DNA from: JANPEZ01 sp031423155
GTDB lineage: Bacteria; Actinomycetota; UBA4738; HRBIN12
Assembly: GCA_031423155.1 (NCBI GenBank)
Contig: JANPEZ010000009.1
Location: 1-24,028, forward strand
Length of the DNA: 24,028 nt
Direction of reading: 5' to 3'
The notes beneath the pieces were generated by a model. The model searched no databases and had not been told where the DNA came from. It saw nothing but the letters and a program-made list of their open reading frames with translations. Positions within the stretch are counted from its first letter, which is position 1; each line of letters opens with the position of its first letter. Shown piece after piece: positions 7,687-15,455 of the stretch. Made by a program: the position numbers and the translations under genes.

Positions 7687-8488
7687 GCCGCGCCCCATGG
7701 TCGATGTCGAGAACGTCTGGAAGAGGTTCAAGCTCGGCGAGAGGCGCAAGGGGCTCACGAAGAAACGCACGCTGGCGGGGCAGCTCACCGCCGCCATGGA
7801 GCGCTCGGGCCTGAAGGGAGGAGACGGCGGCGGCGCGATCTCCAACATATGGGCGCTGGCCGACGTGTCGTTCACGGTAGGCGAGGGCGAGGCCGTCGGC
7901 ATCATCGGTCCGAACGGCAGCGGCAAGTCCACGGTGCTCAAGCTGATCTCGCGCATCACCGACCCTTGGTCGGGACACATCCGCACGCGCGGCCGCATCG
8001 GCTCGCTCATCGAGATCAAGTCCGGCATCCACCCGGAGCTGACCGGTCGCGAGAACGTCTACCTCTACGGAACGATCCTGGGACTGTCGCGCAAGGACGT
8101 CCGCAAGCGCTTCGACGAGATCGTCGACTTCGCCGAACTCGGCAGGTTCATCGACACGCCCGTGAAGAGGTACTCCAGCGGTATGGAGGTCAGGCTCGGG
8201 TTCAGCGTCGCCGTTCACCTGGAGCCCGACGTCCTACTGATCGATGAGGTCCTTTCCGTCGGAGACGAGGCGTTCCAGCGCCGGTGCCTGGCTCGGATGG
8301 ACCAGCTCCGAGCGCAGGGTCAGACCCTCGTGTTCGTCTCGCACATCCTCCCGGATGTGCAACATCTGTGTCCGCGCGTGGTCTACCTGGAGCGCGGTGT
8401 CGTACGGATAGACGGTCCCAGCGACCAGGTCATCGCGCAGTACATCCAAGACGTCAACGCGCGCCAGGCCGATCGGGGCAGGCCCTAA
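7676..8488 (+). CDS. wzt: ABC transporter ATPase for polysaccharide export (Wzt-like)
   Basis: A 270-aa nucleotide-binding subunit. Walker A GPNGSGKST (78-86), signature YSSGM (166-170), Walker B VLLIDE (186-191) and H-loop His223 are intact. IGSLIEIKSGIHPELTGREN (108-127) is the Q-loop region typical of Wzt/TagH-type exporters. The insertion before Walker A (residues 20-58, with a basic run ERRKGLTKK) also occurs in this family. It ends soon after the core domain, so it lacks the C-terminal carbohydrate-binding domain of O9a-type Wzt; export would not depend on recognition of a capped chain end by this subunit. ATG at 7676 overlaps the permease gene; ATG at 7697 is an alternative. Its stop overlaps the stop of the convergent GT2 gene by 4 bp. 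Confidence 0.92.
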   Translation: MSSEPRPMVDVENVWKRFKLGERRKGLTKKRTLAGQLTAAMERSGLKGGDGGGAISNIWALADVSFTVGEGEAVGIIGPNGSGKSTVLKLISRITDPWSGHIRTRGRIGSLIEIKSGIHPELTGRENVYLYGTILGLSRKDVRKRFDEIVDFAELGRFIDTPVKRYSSGMEVRLGFSVAVHLEPDVLLIDEVLSVGDEAFQRRCLARMDQLRAQGQTLVFVSHILPDVQHLCPRVVYLERGVVRIDGPSDQVIAQYIQDVNARQADRGRP

Positions 8489-9330
8489 GGCGTGGCATCG
8501 GTGAGTCTTCGCTTCGAAGGCCTCATCGCTTTGATCAGGTGCCACATCGTGCGTAGATCCATGTTTCCGCCCAGAGATCGAAGGTAGCTCCGGCGCGCTT
8601 CCGCCTGGTCTCCGAAGGTCGAGGCCATGAGCCCGATCCGCTTCCACGCGAAGGCGCGTGCCCTCGGATGTTCCTCGAAGTACTCGGGGTGGAGCTGCAT
8701 CACCAGCTTGCGCGAGCGGATCCTTGCCGGAAGGCCGGTGCGCGTCCGTTCGCCGCCGTGGCGGCGGATCAGGTAGCCGATGAAAGGAGTCGTCGTTACC
8801 CGCGTGCGCTCGGAGAGCCGGAGCCACCACTCGATATCCTCGGCGGCCTCCAGGCGTTCGTCGAAGCGCAGTGCGAATACCCGCTCTACCGCCGTGCGAC
8901 CGACGTGAGGCGCCATGTCGTTCAAGATCGTCTCGTTGACGAGACCCTCCAGCTCCACCTGCCGGCCTGGCGGGCCGTCGAGGTAGCGGCTGAAGCAGAC
9001 GGCGAGAGGGGCTCGCGACAGTCCCTCCTTCGCCAATGCCAAGCGCTGCGGCGACATCAGGTCGTCGTCGTCGCAGAAGACGACGTATCGACCGAGGGCC
9101 GCATCCAGACCCGTGTTGCGTGCGGCGGCGGGGCCTCCGTTGACGTCGCGGCGGATCAGTCGGATCCGCGGGTCGTCCGGCACCTTGACCGCCTCGGGGC
9201 CGCCGTCGTCCACGACGATGATCTCGAAGTCCTGGATGTTCTGGTCCATCACCGACGCGATGGCCTCGGCCAGGTAGACGGGGCGGCCGTAGGTCGGGAT
9301 CACGACGCTGAAGAGCGGCTGCTTCGTCAC
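8485..9330 (-). CDS. glycosyltransferase family 2
   Basis: A 281-aa GT-A glycosyltransferase. FSVVIPTYGRPVYLAEAI (7-24) is the family's N-terminal strand, VVDDG (39-43) binds the nucleotide, GGPAAARNTGLDAALG (65-80) is the usual helix, and the metal site is in VVFCDDDDLMSP (83-94). AAEDIEWWLRL is the acidic motif on the acceptor side. It has no membrane helix, so it should work on the cytoplasmic face. The start is GTG at 9330, overlapping the TGA of the upstream sulfotransferase as GTGA, so the two are coupled; glycosyl transfer and sulfation may be linked steps. Sugar and acceptor cannot be told. Confidence 0.88.
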   Translation of the reverse strand: MTKQPLFSVVIPTYGRPVYLAEAIASVMDQNIQDFEIIVVDDGGPEAVKVPDDPRIRLIRRDVNGGPAAARNTGLDAALGRYVVFCDDDDLMSPQRLALAKEGLSRAPLAVCFSRYLDGPPGRQVELEGLVNETILNDMAPHVGRTAVERVFALRFDERLEAAEDIEWWLRLSERTRVTTTPFIGYLIRRHGGERTRTGLPARIRSRKLVMQLHPEYFEEHPRARAFAWKRIGLMASTFGDQAEARRSYLRSLGGNMDLRTMWHLIKAMRPSKRRLTDATP

Positions 9331-10247
9331 GCGTTCCCACCCCTCGCGGCGCGAGCCCCCCGGCGCAGCCGCCGCGTCGCCTGGCTTCTCGCGTGTTCGA
9401 CTCCGGCTCTTACTCGGGCGGTCAGGGGGACCGACGGATAGGCACGTTCGTAGCCGAGTTCGGACAGCATCTCGCCTGCGACGGCCTCGACCGCGGCGAC
9501 GTCGCGGGGGGGCATGTCGCGACGCCAGTCACGCAGCCCCTTCGTGACGGGCTTGGAGAGGCTCCCGTGGTGAGCGAGCTCCCGCTGCGGTATGACGGTG
9601 TCGCGTGAGGGTTCGAGCATGTCGGACCTCATGTCGAGTTCGATGGATGCACAGATATCTTTCAGGGTCGAGGCCGTATCGTCCACGAGAGCCTCGTAGT
9701 GGAACTCGAAGTAACGACCCGGCCCCAGCGCCCGGCCGGAGGCGCGCCCCCGCGTGACGCGCCGCGTCCAAACCTCCGCTGCCCGCGTGATGCGCCCGGG
9801 ACCGAACTCCGTCTCAACGAGCGAGGCGGCCACGTCGCGCCCGTCGCGGATCAGGTGGATGAACCGAGCCTCTGGAAACAGGCTCGCCAGCAGTTCCATG
9901 TGGAGGACGAAGGCCGGCGTCTTATCGCCGTATCGACGCTTCCCAGCCGATGCCGCGTAGGCCGAGTAGAGGGAGCGCATCGCACTTGCGTAGTCGGTAG
10001 CGCCGGCCAGCGCCGAGCGGGTTGCTGCCTCGCTCAGGCCCCAGTCGGCGAACCTGGGGTTGAGGGCAAGGTCGCCGGCCAGAGCCGCCCGATCCAGCGA
10101 GCCGGAGTGCTTGGCATGCAGAGACACCGGGAAGTAGGACTCCGGAGGTATGGCCAGGTCGGGGTGGCGCTCGAGCATGGCTCGCAGCAGCGTCGTACCC
10201 GAGCGACCGCATCCGACGATGAACGGGAATGGAGCTGAATCAGGCAT
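9327..10247 (-). CDS. PAPS-dependent sulfotransferase (copy 3)
   Basis: A 306-aa sulfotransferase homologous to the tandem pair at 473-2418. The PAPS 5'-loop is VGCGRSGTTLLRAML (11-25), the 3'-phosphate motif is RDGRDVAASL (134-143), and IPPESYF, GDKTP and KPVTKGLRDWR blocks are shared. Differences in the middle third suggest a different acceptor site. I start it at ATG 10247, which immediately precedes the conserved strand FPFIVGCGRSG and lies 8 nt after a TAGCGT hexamer; the frame is open further upstream, but that stretch overlaps the divergent GT4 gene. It is translationally coupled to the downstream GT2. The tail is basic, as in the other copies. Confidence 0.88.
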   Translation of the reverse strand: MPDSAPFPFIVGCGRSGTTLLRAMLERHPDLAIPPESYFPVSLHAKHSGSLDRAALAGDLALNPRFADWGLSEAATRSALAGATDYASAMRSLYSAYAASAGKRRYGDKTPAFVLHMELLASLFPEARFIHLIRDGRDVAASLVETEFGPGRITRAAEVWTRRVTRGRASGRALGPGRYFEFHYEALVDDTASTLKDICASIELDMRSDMLEPSRDTVIPQRELAHHGSLSKPVTKGLRDWRRDMPPRDVAAVEAVAGEMLSELGYERAYPSVPLTARVRAGVEHARSQATRRLRRGARAARGGNA

Positions 10248-10293
10248 CGGCGTGAACGCTAGCAGGAGCCGTGCCCGTGCTAGTTTGCCCGCC
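10248..10293. promoter_or_regulatory. 46-bp divergent promoter with two extended -10 elements
   Basis: The gap between the sulfotransferase (minus, ATG 10247) and the GT4 (plus, GTG 10294) carries two facing-away -10 elements. On the minus strand TGCTAGCGT ends 8 nt before ATG (hexamer at 10261-10256). On the plus strand TGCTAGTTT ends 7 nt before GTG (hexamer at 10281-10286). Both have a TGn extension. The spacing predicts transcription starts at or next to the start codons, hence leaderless mRNAs, and neither gene has a Shine-Dalgarno. No clear -35 is visible, which fits extended -10 promoters. Confidence 0.55.
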
Positions 10294-11412
10294 GTGGCCC
10301 ATCGCGTGCTGTACCTCATCGACAGCTTGGGGATGGGCGGTGCCGAGCGCGGACTGGCGCTCACCCTCCGACACCTGGACCGCTCTCGCGTGGAGCCTGA
10401 GGTCGCCTTCCTCTGGTCGCCGGACACCCTGGCGCCGCGATTCGACGTTCCCGTGCATCGGCTTCATGCCCGGCCGGGACCGGCGGCCCTTCGCGCCGTT
10501 CCGGCGGTCACGCGGATGCTTCGCGAAGGCCGGTTCGACGCCGTTCACACCCAGATCCTGTGGGCATCGGTGGTCGGCAGGATCGCCGGGCATCGGGCGG
10601 GCGTGAAGGTCATCTCCCACATCGCCAACGTCGAGACGCAGGGGTTCCGCGATACCGAGCTCCCGGCCTGGGTCGCGCGCAAGGCCCGCTTGCTGGCCAG
10701 GCTCGATGAGTGGACGGGCCGAAGATACGTCGATCGTTTCGTCGCTATCAGCGAGGCAGTCAAGGCCGATCCGATCCGGGGTGCGTCCTGGGATCGCTCG
10801 AAGATCGACGTTGTCCTTCGAGGGCAGGAGTTGGACGTCCTGCGGAAAGCTGCCGCGAAGGACGTGCAGCCACAGGTGGAGGCCGGCGCCCCCTGCATCC
10901 TTACCGTCGGCAGGCTCTCGGAGCAGAAGGGTCAGCGGTACCTGCTCGAGGCGATGCCGACGGTGTTGGAGGAGTTCCCGGGGGCGCGGCTGTTGATATG
11001 CGGCGAAGGCCATCTGCGCGGGGAACTCGAGCGTCGCGCGGCCGGACTGGGGGGCCGGGTGGCTTTCCTCGGCGTTCGCGACGACGTGCCCGCCCTTACG
11101 GCTCGAGCCGAAGTCTTCGTCTTCCCCTCGCTATGGGAGGGGCAGGGCAACGCGCTGCTCGAGGCCATGGCGGTAGCCGCGCCGATCGTCGCCACCGATA
11201 TCCCATCTACCCGCGAGACCCTGCGCGAGGGGGAGGGTCTCATCGTTCCGCCGGCCGACTCGAGGAGCCTGGCGGCTGCGCTCCTTCGGGTTCTTCGAGA
11301 TCGCGACTTCGCGGAGCGACTCGGCGAGGCCGCCTCCCGCCGAGCGTTGGACTACGACATCGACAAGACGACCCGCGACCTCGAAGACGTCTACGACCGG
11401 GTCTTTGCTTGA
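10294..11412 (+). CDS. glycosyltransferase family 4 (GT-B)
   Basis: A 372-aa retaining GT-B glycosyltransferase. The N-terminal glycine motif is VLYLIDSLGMGGAERGLAL (5-23). The C-terminal donor domain has LTVGRLSEQKGQRYLLEAM, then LLICGEGHLRGELE, and the E-x7-E signature FPSLWEGQGNALLEAMA with Glu282 and Glu290. The length is normal for the family. The GTG start at 10294 was chosen because it directly precedes the first beta strand and follows an extended -10 by 7 nt; the frame is open upstream, but that part is antisense to the sulfotransferase. It stops 3 bp before the stop of the convergent lipoprotein gene. It probably adds a sugar from a nucleotide donor to the growing glycan; the specificity is unknown. 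Confidence 0.88.
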   Translation: MAHRVLYLIDSLGMGGAERGLALTLRHLDRSRVEPEVAFLWSPDTLAPRFDVPVHRLHARPGPAALRAVPAVTRMLREGRFDAVHTQILWASVVGRIAGHRAGVKVISHIANVETQGFRDTELPAWVARKARLLARLDEWTGRRYVDRFVAISEAVKADPIRGASWDRSKIDVVLRGQELDVLRKAAAKDVQPQVEAGAPCILTVGRLSEQKGQRYLLEAMPTVLEEFPGARLLICGEGHLRGELERRAAGLGGRVAFLGVRDDVPALTARAEVFVFPSLWEGQGNALLEAMAVAAPIVATDIPSTRETLREGEGLIVPPADSRSLAAALLRVLRDRDFAERLGEAASRRALDYDIDKTTRDLEDVYDRVFA

Positions 11413-11415
11413 AGG

Positions 11416-12207
11416 CTATCCGGGGGTGGGCGTGCCGTCGGCGCCGATGTGGATCGGCCCCAGGTTCTGCGTCGAGATGTACCAGTCGTCCGCGTAGGTC
11501 GTGATGTCGCCCAGGGTGTTGGTCACCCCGCCGATCTTCTGTCGCGGGTTCGCACTGCCTCTCCCGCCGGCCGTGGACAGTGCGACCTCCACCTTCGCCA
11601 CCGGTTGGTCGTCGGGACCGAAGACGAACATGCGGTTGATCACGTCGGTGCCATAGCTCATCTCGACCACGACGTAGAACCATTCGTCGACCGGTGCGGT
11701 CCAGGCGGTTGGCGTCGTACCCGGCCCCTGGAACTCACTGAGGCTCAACGCTCTCGTCGTCGTATCGATCCGGACCTCGATCGGGTTAAGCGGTTGCGAG
11801 CCGTCTCCCGGAGAGAGCTGCATCAGTTCGATGAAAGGTTTCTGAGCCGCTGGAAGAGCCGGGACCCTGAACGCGGCGCCGACGAAGGCGTGACCGCCTT
11901 CGACCGAGACGTTGCGGATGGCGCCCATGTGGGTGGAGCCACCCCTCTGCGCCTGCAAGCAGTTGGGTCCGGTTCTGCAATCGAACGATCCGGTAAGGAC
12001 CTGTCCCTGGATGCCGAACTCGCAACCGGTATCGGGGTGGTGGTAGTTGCCGCAGACGGGTGCCTCGAAAGAGGTTGCGAGGTAGAAGCCCTCGGGATCG
12101 AAGCTCGGGGGAGGCTTCGGACGGCGCGGTCCCGATCCGGTGCACGCCGCGAGGGTCAGCGCTGCCGACAGGGCGAACGCGACGAGTGGTCGGGGAAGCA
12201 GCGGCAT
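11416..12207 (-). CDS. putative lipoprotein, possible jelly-roll (polysaccharide lyase/LamG-like) fold
   Basis: A 263-aa exported protein. The N-terminus has a short hydrophobic segment ending LTLAAC, a lipobox with Cys22, followed by a Pro/Arg-rich linker, so it should be lipid-anchored outside the membrane. Three Cys in the first third of the mature part (CGNYHHPDTGC, FDCRTGPNC region) could form disulfides. The rest is beta-rich and ends DDWYISTQNLGPIHIG, which resembles the last strands of concanavalin-like jelly-roll domains found in heparin-lyase-like and LamG proteins; this is a family impression, not a firm match. The purine-rich GGAAGGAAG directly abuts ATG 12207. Its position inside the glycan locus suggests it binds or cuts the exported polysaccharide, which is inference. 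Confidence 0.6.
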   Translation of the reverse strand: MPLLPRPLVAFALSAALTLAACTGSGPRRPKPPPSFDPEGFYLATSFEAPVCGNYHHPDTGCEFGIQGQVLTGSFDCRTGPNCLQAQRGGSTHMGAIRNVSVEGGHAFVGAAFRVPALPAAQKPFIELMQLSPGDGSQPLNPIEVRIDTTTRALSLSEFQGPGTTPTAWTAPVDEWFYVVVEMSYGTDVINRMFVFGPDDQPVAKVEVALSTAGGRGSANPRQKIGGVTNTLGDITTYADDWYISTQNLGPIHIGADGTPTPG

Positions 12208-12312
12208 CTTCCTTCCATGCGGCGGAGGGGCTCGTAGGGTTCGCCAAGGTGCAGGGGTATCCTACGAGGACGCCCGGCCACCGGGGCGTTCCCCGATATG
12301 GAGCACGCGAAC
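12208..12312 (+). promoter_or_regulatory. divergent intergenic region with candidate promoter and leader hairpin for the aminotransferase operon
   Basis: The gap separates the lipoprotein (minus) and the sugar-nucleotide operon (plus). TATCCT at 12258-12263 is a possible -10. Downstream of it a short hairpin (ACGCCC 12270-12275 with GGGCGT 12284-12289, 8-nt loop) would lie in the leader. GGAG at 12300-12303 is a reasonable Shine-Dalgarno for ATG 12313. No good -35 is seen and the promoter call is weak. Confidence 0.3.
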
Positions 12313-13512
12313 ATGCCAGATCCGGACCGGCCGATCCCGCTCGCTCAACCGGATATCGGCCTCGCCGAAGAGACCGAGGTTCTCGAGGTCCTACGAACCG
12401 GGCGCCTCGCGCTCGGCCCCAAGACTTCGGAGTTCGAGCGGCTCCTCGCCTCGTTCACGGGGATGCCTTGGGCGGCAGCCGTTTCCAGTGGGACCGCCGG
12501 GCTGCACCTGGCGATGAAGTCGCTGGGGGTAGGTCCGGACGATTGCGTAGTGACCTCATCGTTCTCCTTCGTCGCCTCGGCGAACTGCATCACCTACGAA
12601 GGCGCCCAACCGGTGTTCCTGGACATCGATCCGGACACCCTTTGTCTGTCGCCGGAGGCGCTGGCCGCATACCTCGGGTCGTGCAAGGAGGCCGATGACG
12701 GCCTGCACGACCCCGTCACTCACAGACGGGTCGCAGCGGTCGAGCCCGTAGACGTCTTCGGCCACCCGGTCCAGCTCGACCGCATCCGCGAGCTGACCGA
12801 TCCCTGGCAGATCCCGGTCGTGTCCGATTCCTGCGAGGCCCTGGGCTCGCGTTGGCGCCGGGACGACGGCAGCTGGGTCCATGCGGGGGCGACCGCCGAT
12901 GCGGCCGTCTTCGCCTTCTACCCGAACAAGCAGATCGCGACCGGCGAGGGCGGCATGGTCGTCGGTACGGATCCGGACGTCGACGAGAAGATCCTGTCCT
13001 ATCGCAACCAGGGCCGCCGGCCGGGCGATGCGTGGCTCCACCACACCCGGATCGGCTACAACTACAGGATCAGCGAACTGCAGTCGGCCGTCGGAGTCGC
13101 ACAGATGCGGCGGATAGAGGAGCTCCTCGGTAAGCGCGCGGCGGTTGCGCGGAGCTATGACGAGATCCTGGCCGGAGTCGAAGACGTGCAGACGCCCTCA
13201 TCGGCCGATTGGGCCGATCCCGCGTGGTTCGTCTACCACGTCCGGCTCGACCCGGGCATCGACAGGAACCGGGCCGTGGAACACCTGAACCGCGCCGGCA
13301 TCGAGTCGAAGGCCTACTTCGAGCCGCCTATCCACGGCCAGCCCCCGTACTCCGGGCGCTCGGACCTGGTGCCGGCGCCGCTCACCATCACGGAGGACGC
13401 CTCGGAGCACGTGCTGATACTCCCCTTCTTCGCGGCCATGACCTCGGAGCAGATAGCACGTTCGGCCGAGGGCCTGAAGGCCGCCGTCGCGTCCGCGAGG
13501 AGGTCTTCGTGA
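12313..13512 (+). CDS. DegT/DnrJ/EryC1 PLP-dependent sugar aminotransferase
   Basis: A 399-aa fold-type I aminotransferase. IPLAQPDIG (7-15) is the family's N-terminal signature, VSSGTAGLHLAMKSLGVGPD the cofactor phosphate loop, VEPVDVFGHP the stretch before the PLP Asp region (VVSDSCEALG), and AFYPNKQIATGEGGMV holds the PLP lysine, Lys206. GYNYRISELQSAVG is also diagnostic. It would aminate a 4-keto nucleotide sugar, the product of the dehydratase encoded directly downstream, giving a UDP-4-amino-4,6-dideoxy-HexNAc. I chose ATG 12313 for the GGAG 9 nt upstream; ATG 12298 would add five residues. The next gene starts in its stop codon (GTGA, 13509-13512). No acetyltransferase of the PglD type is visible in the window. 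Confidence 0.9.
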   Translation: MPDPDRPIPLAQPDIGLAEETEVLEVLRTGRLALGPKTSEFERLLASFTGMPWAAAVSSGTAGLHLAMKSLGVGPDDCVVTSSFSFVASANCITYEGAQPVFLDIDPDTLCLSPEALAAYLGSCKEADDGLHDPVTHRRVAAVEPVDVFGHPVQLDRIRELTDPWQIPVVSDSCEALGSRWRRDDGSWVHAGATADAAVFAFYPNKQIATGEGGMVVGTDPDVDEKILSYRNQGRRPGDAWLHHTRIGYNYRISELQSAVGVAQMRRIEELLGKRAAVARSYDEILAGVEDVQTPSSADWADPAWFVYHVRLDPGIDRNRAVEHLNRAGIESKAYFEPPIHGQPPYSGRSDLVPAPLTITEDASEHVLILPFFAAMTSEQIARSAEGLKAAVASARRSS

Positions 13513-15455
13513 CGAAGCTGCGCTCCTGGCTGGCCCCAACGGGCCTCAAGCGCATCGCGTTCTTCGTCGTGGCGGACCTCTGCGTCGTTACGGGCGCGAT
13601 GTACATCGCGTTCGCTCTCCGCTTCGAGTGGGCGGTGCGCGACCCCTACTGGAGCGCGATACCCATCTACGTCCTGCTCGCCGTGGGTCCGATCGTCCTA
13701 TCGAACTCGATCTTCAGGCTCTACAACCTGACTTGGAGGTTCGTCGGAACCCGCGACATCGTGAACGTGTTCTCGGCGACCCTGGTCGGGACCCTCGCGT
13801 TCGGTACGGGTGCCTACCTGCTCCGAGATTCCTTGCTACGTACCAGTTTGCGTTACCCGAGCCTTCCAAGATCCGTCCTGGTCATGTTCTTCGTCCTCAC
13901 CCTGTTCGGGGTCGGCGGCGTGCGGATGGCCAAGCGGATCCTGCAGGTTGCCATCCGGCCGGGCCGCGAAGACGACAAGCGGCTCCTGATAGTCGGCGGA
14001 GGCCGCACCGGTGAGCGGCTGATCTACGAGATCCTTCACGAACGCATGCGCGGCTATCGCGTGATCGGTGTGATCGACGACGACCCCAACAAGGCAGGCA
14101 CATATCTTCACGGCGTCAAGGTGCTCGGCGGAAGGTCCACGATGCCGAAAGTGATCCGGGAGCAGCGCGTCGACGAGGTCCTGGTCGCGATGCCGGGTTC
14201 GGGAGGGTCGGTCGTCAGAGAGGTCGTCGTCGCCGCGCGCGCGGCGGGCGCTCCGCTCGTTCGCATCCTTCCGTCCACGACCGACGTGCTGGAGGGTCGA
14301 GTGGCCCCCTCGGATATCCGCGAGATCCAGGTCGAGGACCTTCTCAACCGCCCGCCCGTCGAGCTGGACATGGCTCCGGTAGGCGAGGAGCTGTACGGAA
14401 GGACGGTGCTCGTTACTGGCGCGGCGGGTTCGATCGGCTCGGAGCTCGCCCGTCAGATCGCGGCCTTCCTGCCCTCCCGGCTGGTCCTGGTCGATCAGAA
14501 CGAGACGAATCTGTTCACGCTGGAGCTGGAACTGCGGCGCGTGGCGCCCCGGGTCGCCGTTTTCGCCGAGATCGGCGATGTGAGGGACCGCGAACGGATG
14601 CGTCAGATCTTCCGGACCTATCACCCGCAGTCGGTCTTCCACGCCGCCGCCTACAAGCACGTTCCGATGATGGAGGCACACCCTCAGGAGGCCGCGCTCA
14701 CCAACGTGGCCGGTACCAAGGTCGTCGCCGAGGTGGCCTCCGAATCGGGGGTCGAGAGCTTCGTCCTGATCTCAACCGACAAGGCCGTCAACCCGACCAG
14801 CGTGATGGGGGCCACCAAGCGCGTCGCCGAGATGGTGGTGCGCCGCCTCAACGAGACCAGTGGAACGCGCTACGTCGCAGTGCGTTTCGGTAACGTTCTC
14901 GGCTCTCGCGGCTCGCTGGTCCCCGTGCTTCGCGAGCAGATCCATCGAGGCGGACCGATCACGGTCACCCACCCCGACATGGAGCGCTACTTCATGACGG
15001 TGCCCGAATCCGTCCGTCTGATCTTGAAGGCGTCCTCGCTCGGTACCGGCGGGGAGGTCTTCGTGCTGGACATGGGCGAGCCCGTCAGGATCGTGGATCT
15101 CGTGGAAGCCTTGATCCGCTTGAGCGGTCTCGAGCCCGACGTGGACGTGCCGATCCAGTTCACCGGCGCCCGTCCCGGCGAGAAGCTCCGCGAGGAGTTG
15201 CTCATGGCCGAGGAGGGCACCGAAAGCACGCGCGTCGAGCAGATCTTCGTGGCGCGCATGGGCGCCGAGCCCGACCCCATCGCGCTGGAGCAGGCCGTCG
15301 CGCTCCTGGCCGACGCCGCCGCCCACGGCGATCCCGCGAGGATCCGCGCGGTCCTGCAGGATCTGGTTGCCACCTACCGCCCCGGCCCGGGAGGCGAGAG
15401 CGACGAGGCCTTCGCAGACCTGCTCGAAGCTACGCCCGAGGGACCTGCTTCATAG
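13509..15455 (+). CDS. membrane-bound UDP-HexNAc 4,6-dehydratase (WbpM/PglF/CapD family)
   Basis: A 648-aa protein of the long dehydratase class. Four hydrophobic segments occupy roughly residues 16-134, a first Rossmann-like domain follows (LLIVGGGRTGERLIYE), then the catalytic SDR domain with VTGAAGSIGSELA (302-314). The active site reads STDKAVNPTSVMGATKR: Met433-x3-Lys437 replaces the usual Tyr-x3-Lys, as is normal in this dehydratase family. YKHVPMMEAHP and RPGEKLREELL are further family marks. It converts UDP-GlcNAc to the 4-keto-6-deoxy sugar used by the adjacent aminotransferase. The GTG start at 13509 overlaps the upstream TGA (GTGA), and the epimerase ATG follows its stop with no gap, so the three genes form a tight operon. 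Confidence 0.93.
   Translation: MTKLRSWLAPTGLKRIAFFVVADLCVVTGAMYIAFALRFEWAVRDPYWSAIPIYVLLAVGPIVLSNSIFRLYNLTWRFVGTRDIVNVFSATLVGTLAFGTGAYLLRDSLLRTSLRYPSLPRSVLVMFFVLTLFGVGGVRMAKRILQVAIRPGREDDKRLLIVGGGRTGERLIYEILHERMRGYRVIGVIDDDPNKAGTYLHGVKVLGGRSTMPKVIREQRVDEVLVAMPGSGGSVVREVVVAARAAGAPLVRILPSTTDVLEGRVAPSDIREIQVEDLLNRPPVELDMAPVGEELYGRTVLVTGAAGSIGSELARQIAAFLPSRLVLVDQNETNLFTLELELRRVAPRVAVFAEIGDVRDRERMRQIFRTYHPQSVFHAAAYKHVPMMEAHPQEAALTNVAGTKVVAEVASESGVESFVLISTDKAVNPTSVMGATKRVAEMVVRRLNETSGTRYVAVRFGNVLGSRGSLVPVLREQIHRGGPITVTHPDMERYFMTVPESVRLILKASSLGTGGEVFVLDMGEPVRIVDLVEALIRLSGLEPDVDVPIQFTGARPGEKLREELLMAEEGTESTRVEQIFVARMGAEPDPIALEQAVALLADAAAHGDPARIRAVLQDLVATYRPGPGGESDEAFADLLEATPEGPAS

Noticed and set aside
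10240..11013. 257-codon minus-strand open frame
   Set aside because: It is antisense to the GT4 gene, which carries the E-x7-E signature; it has no recognisable motifs.
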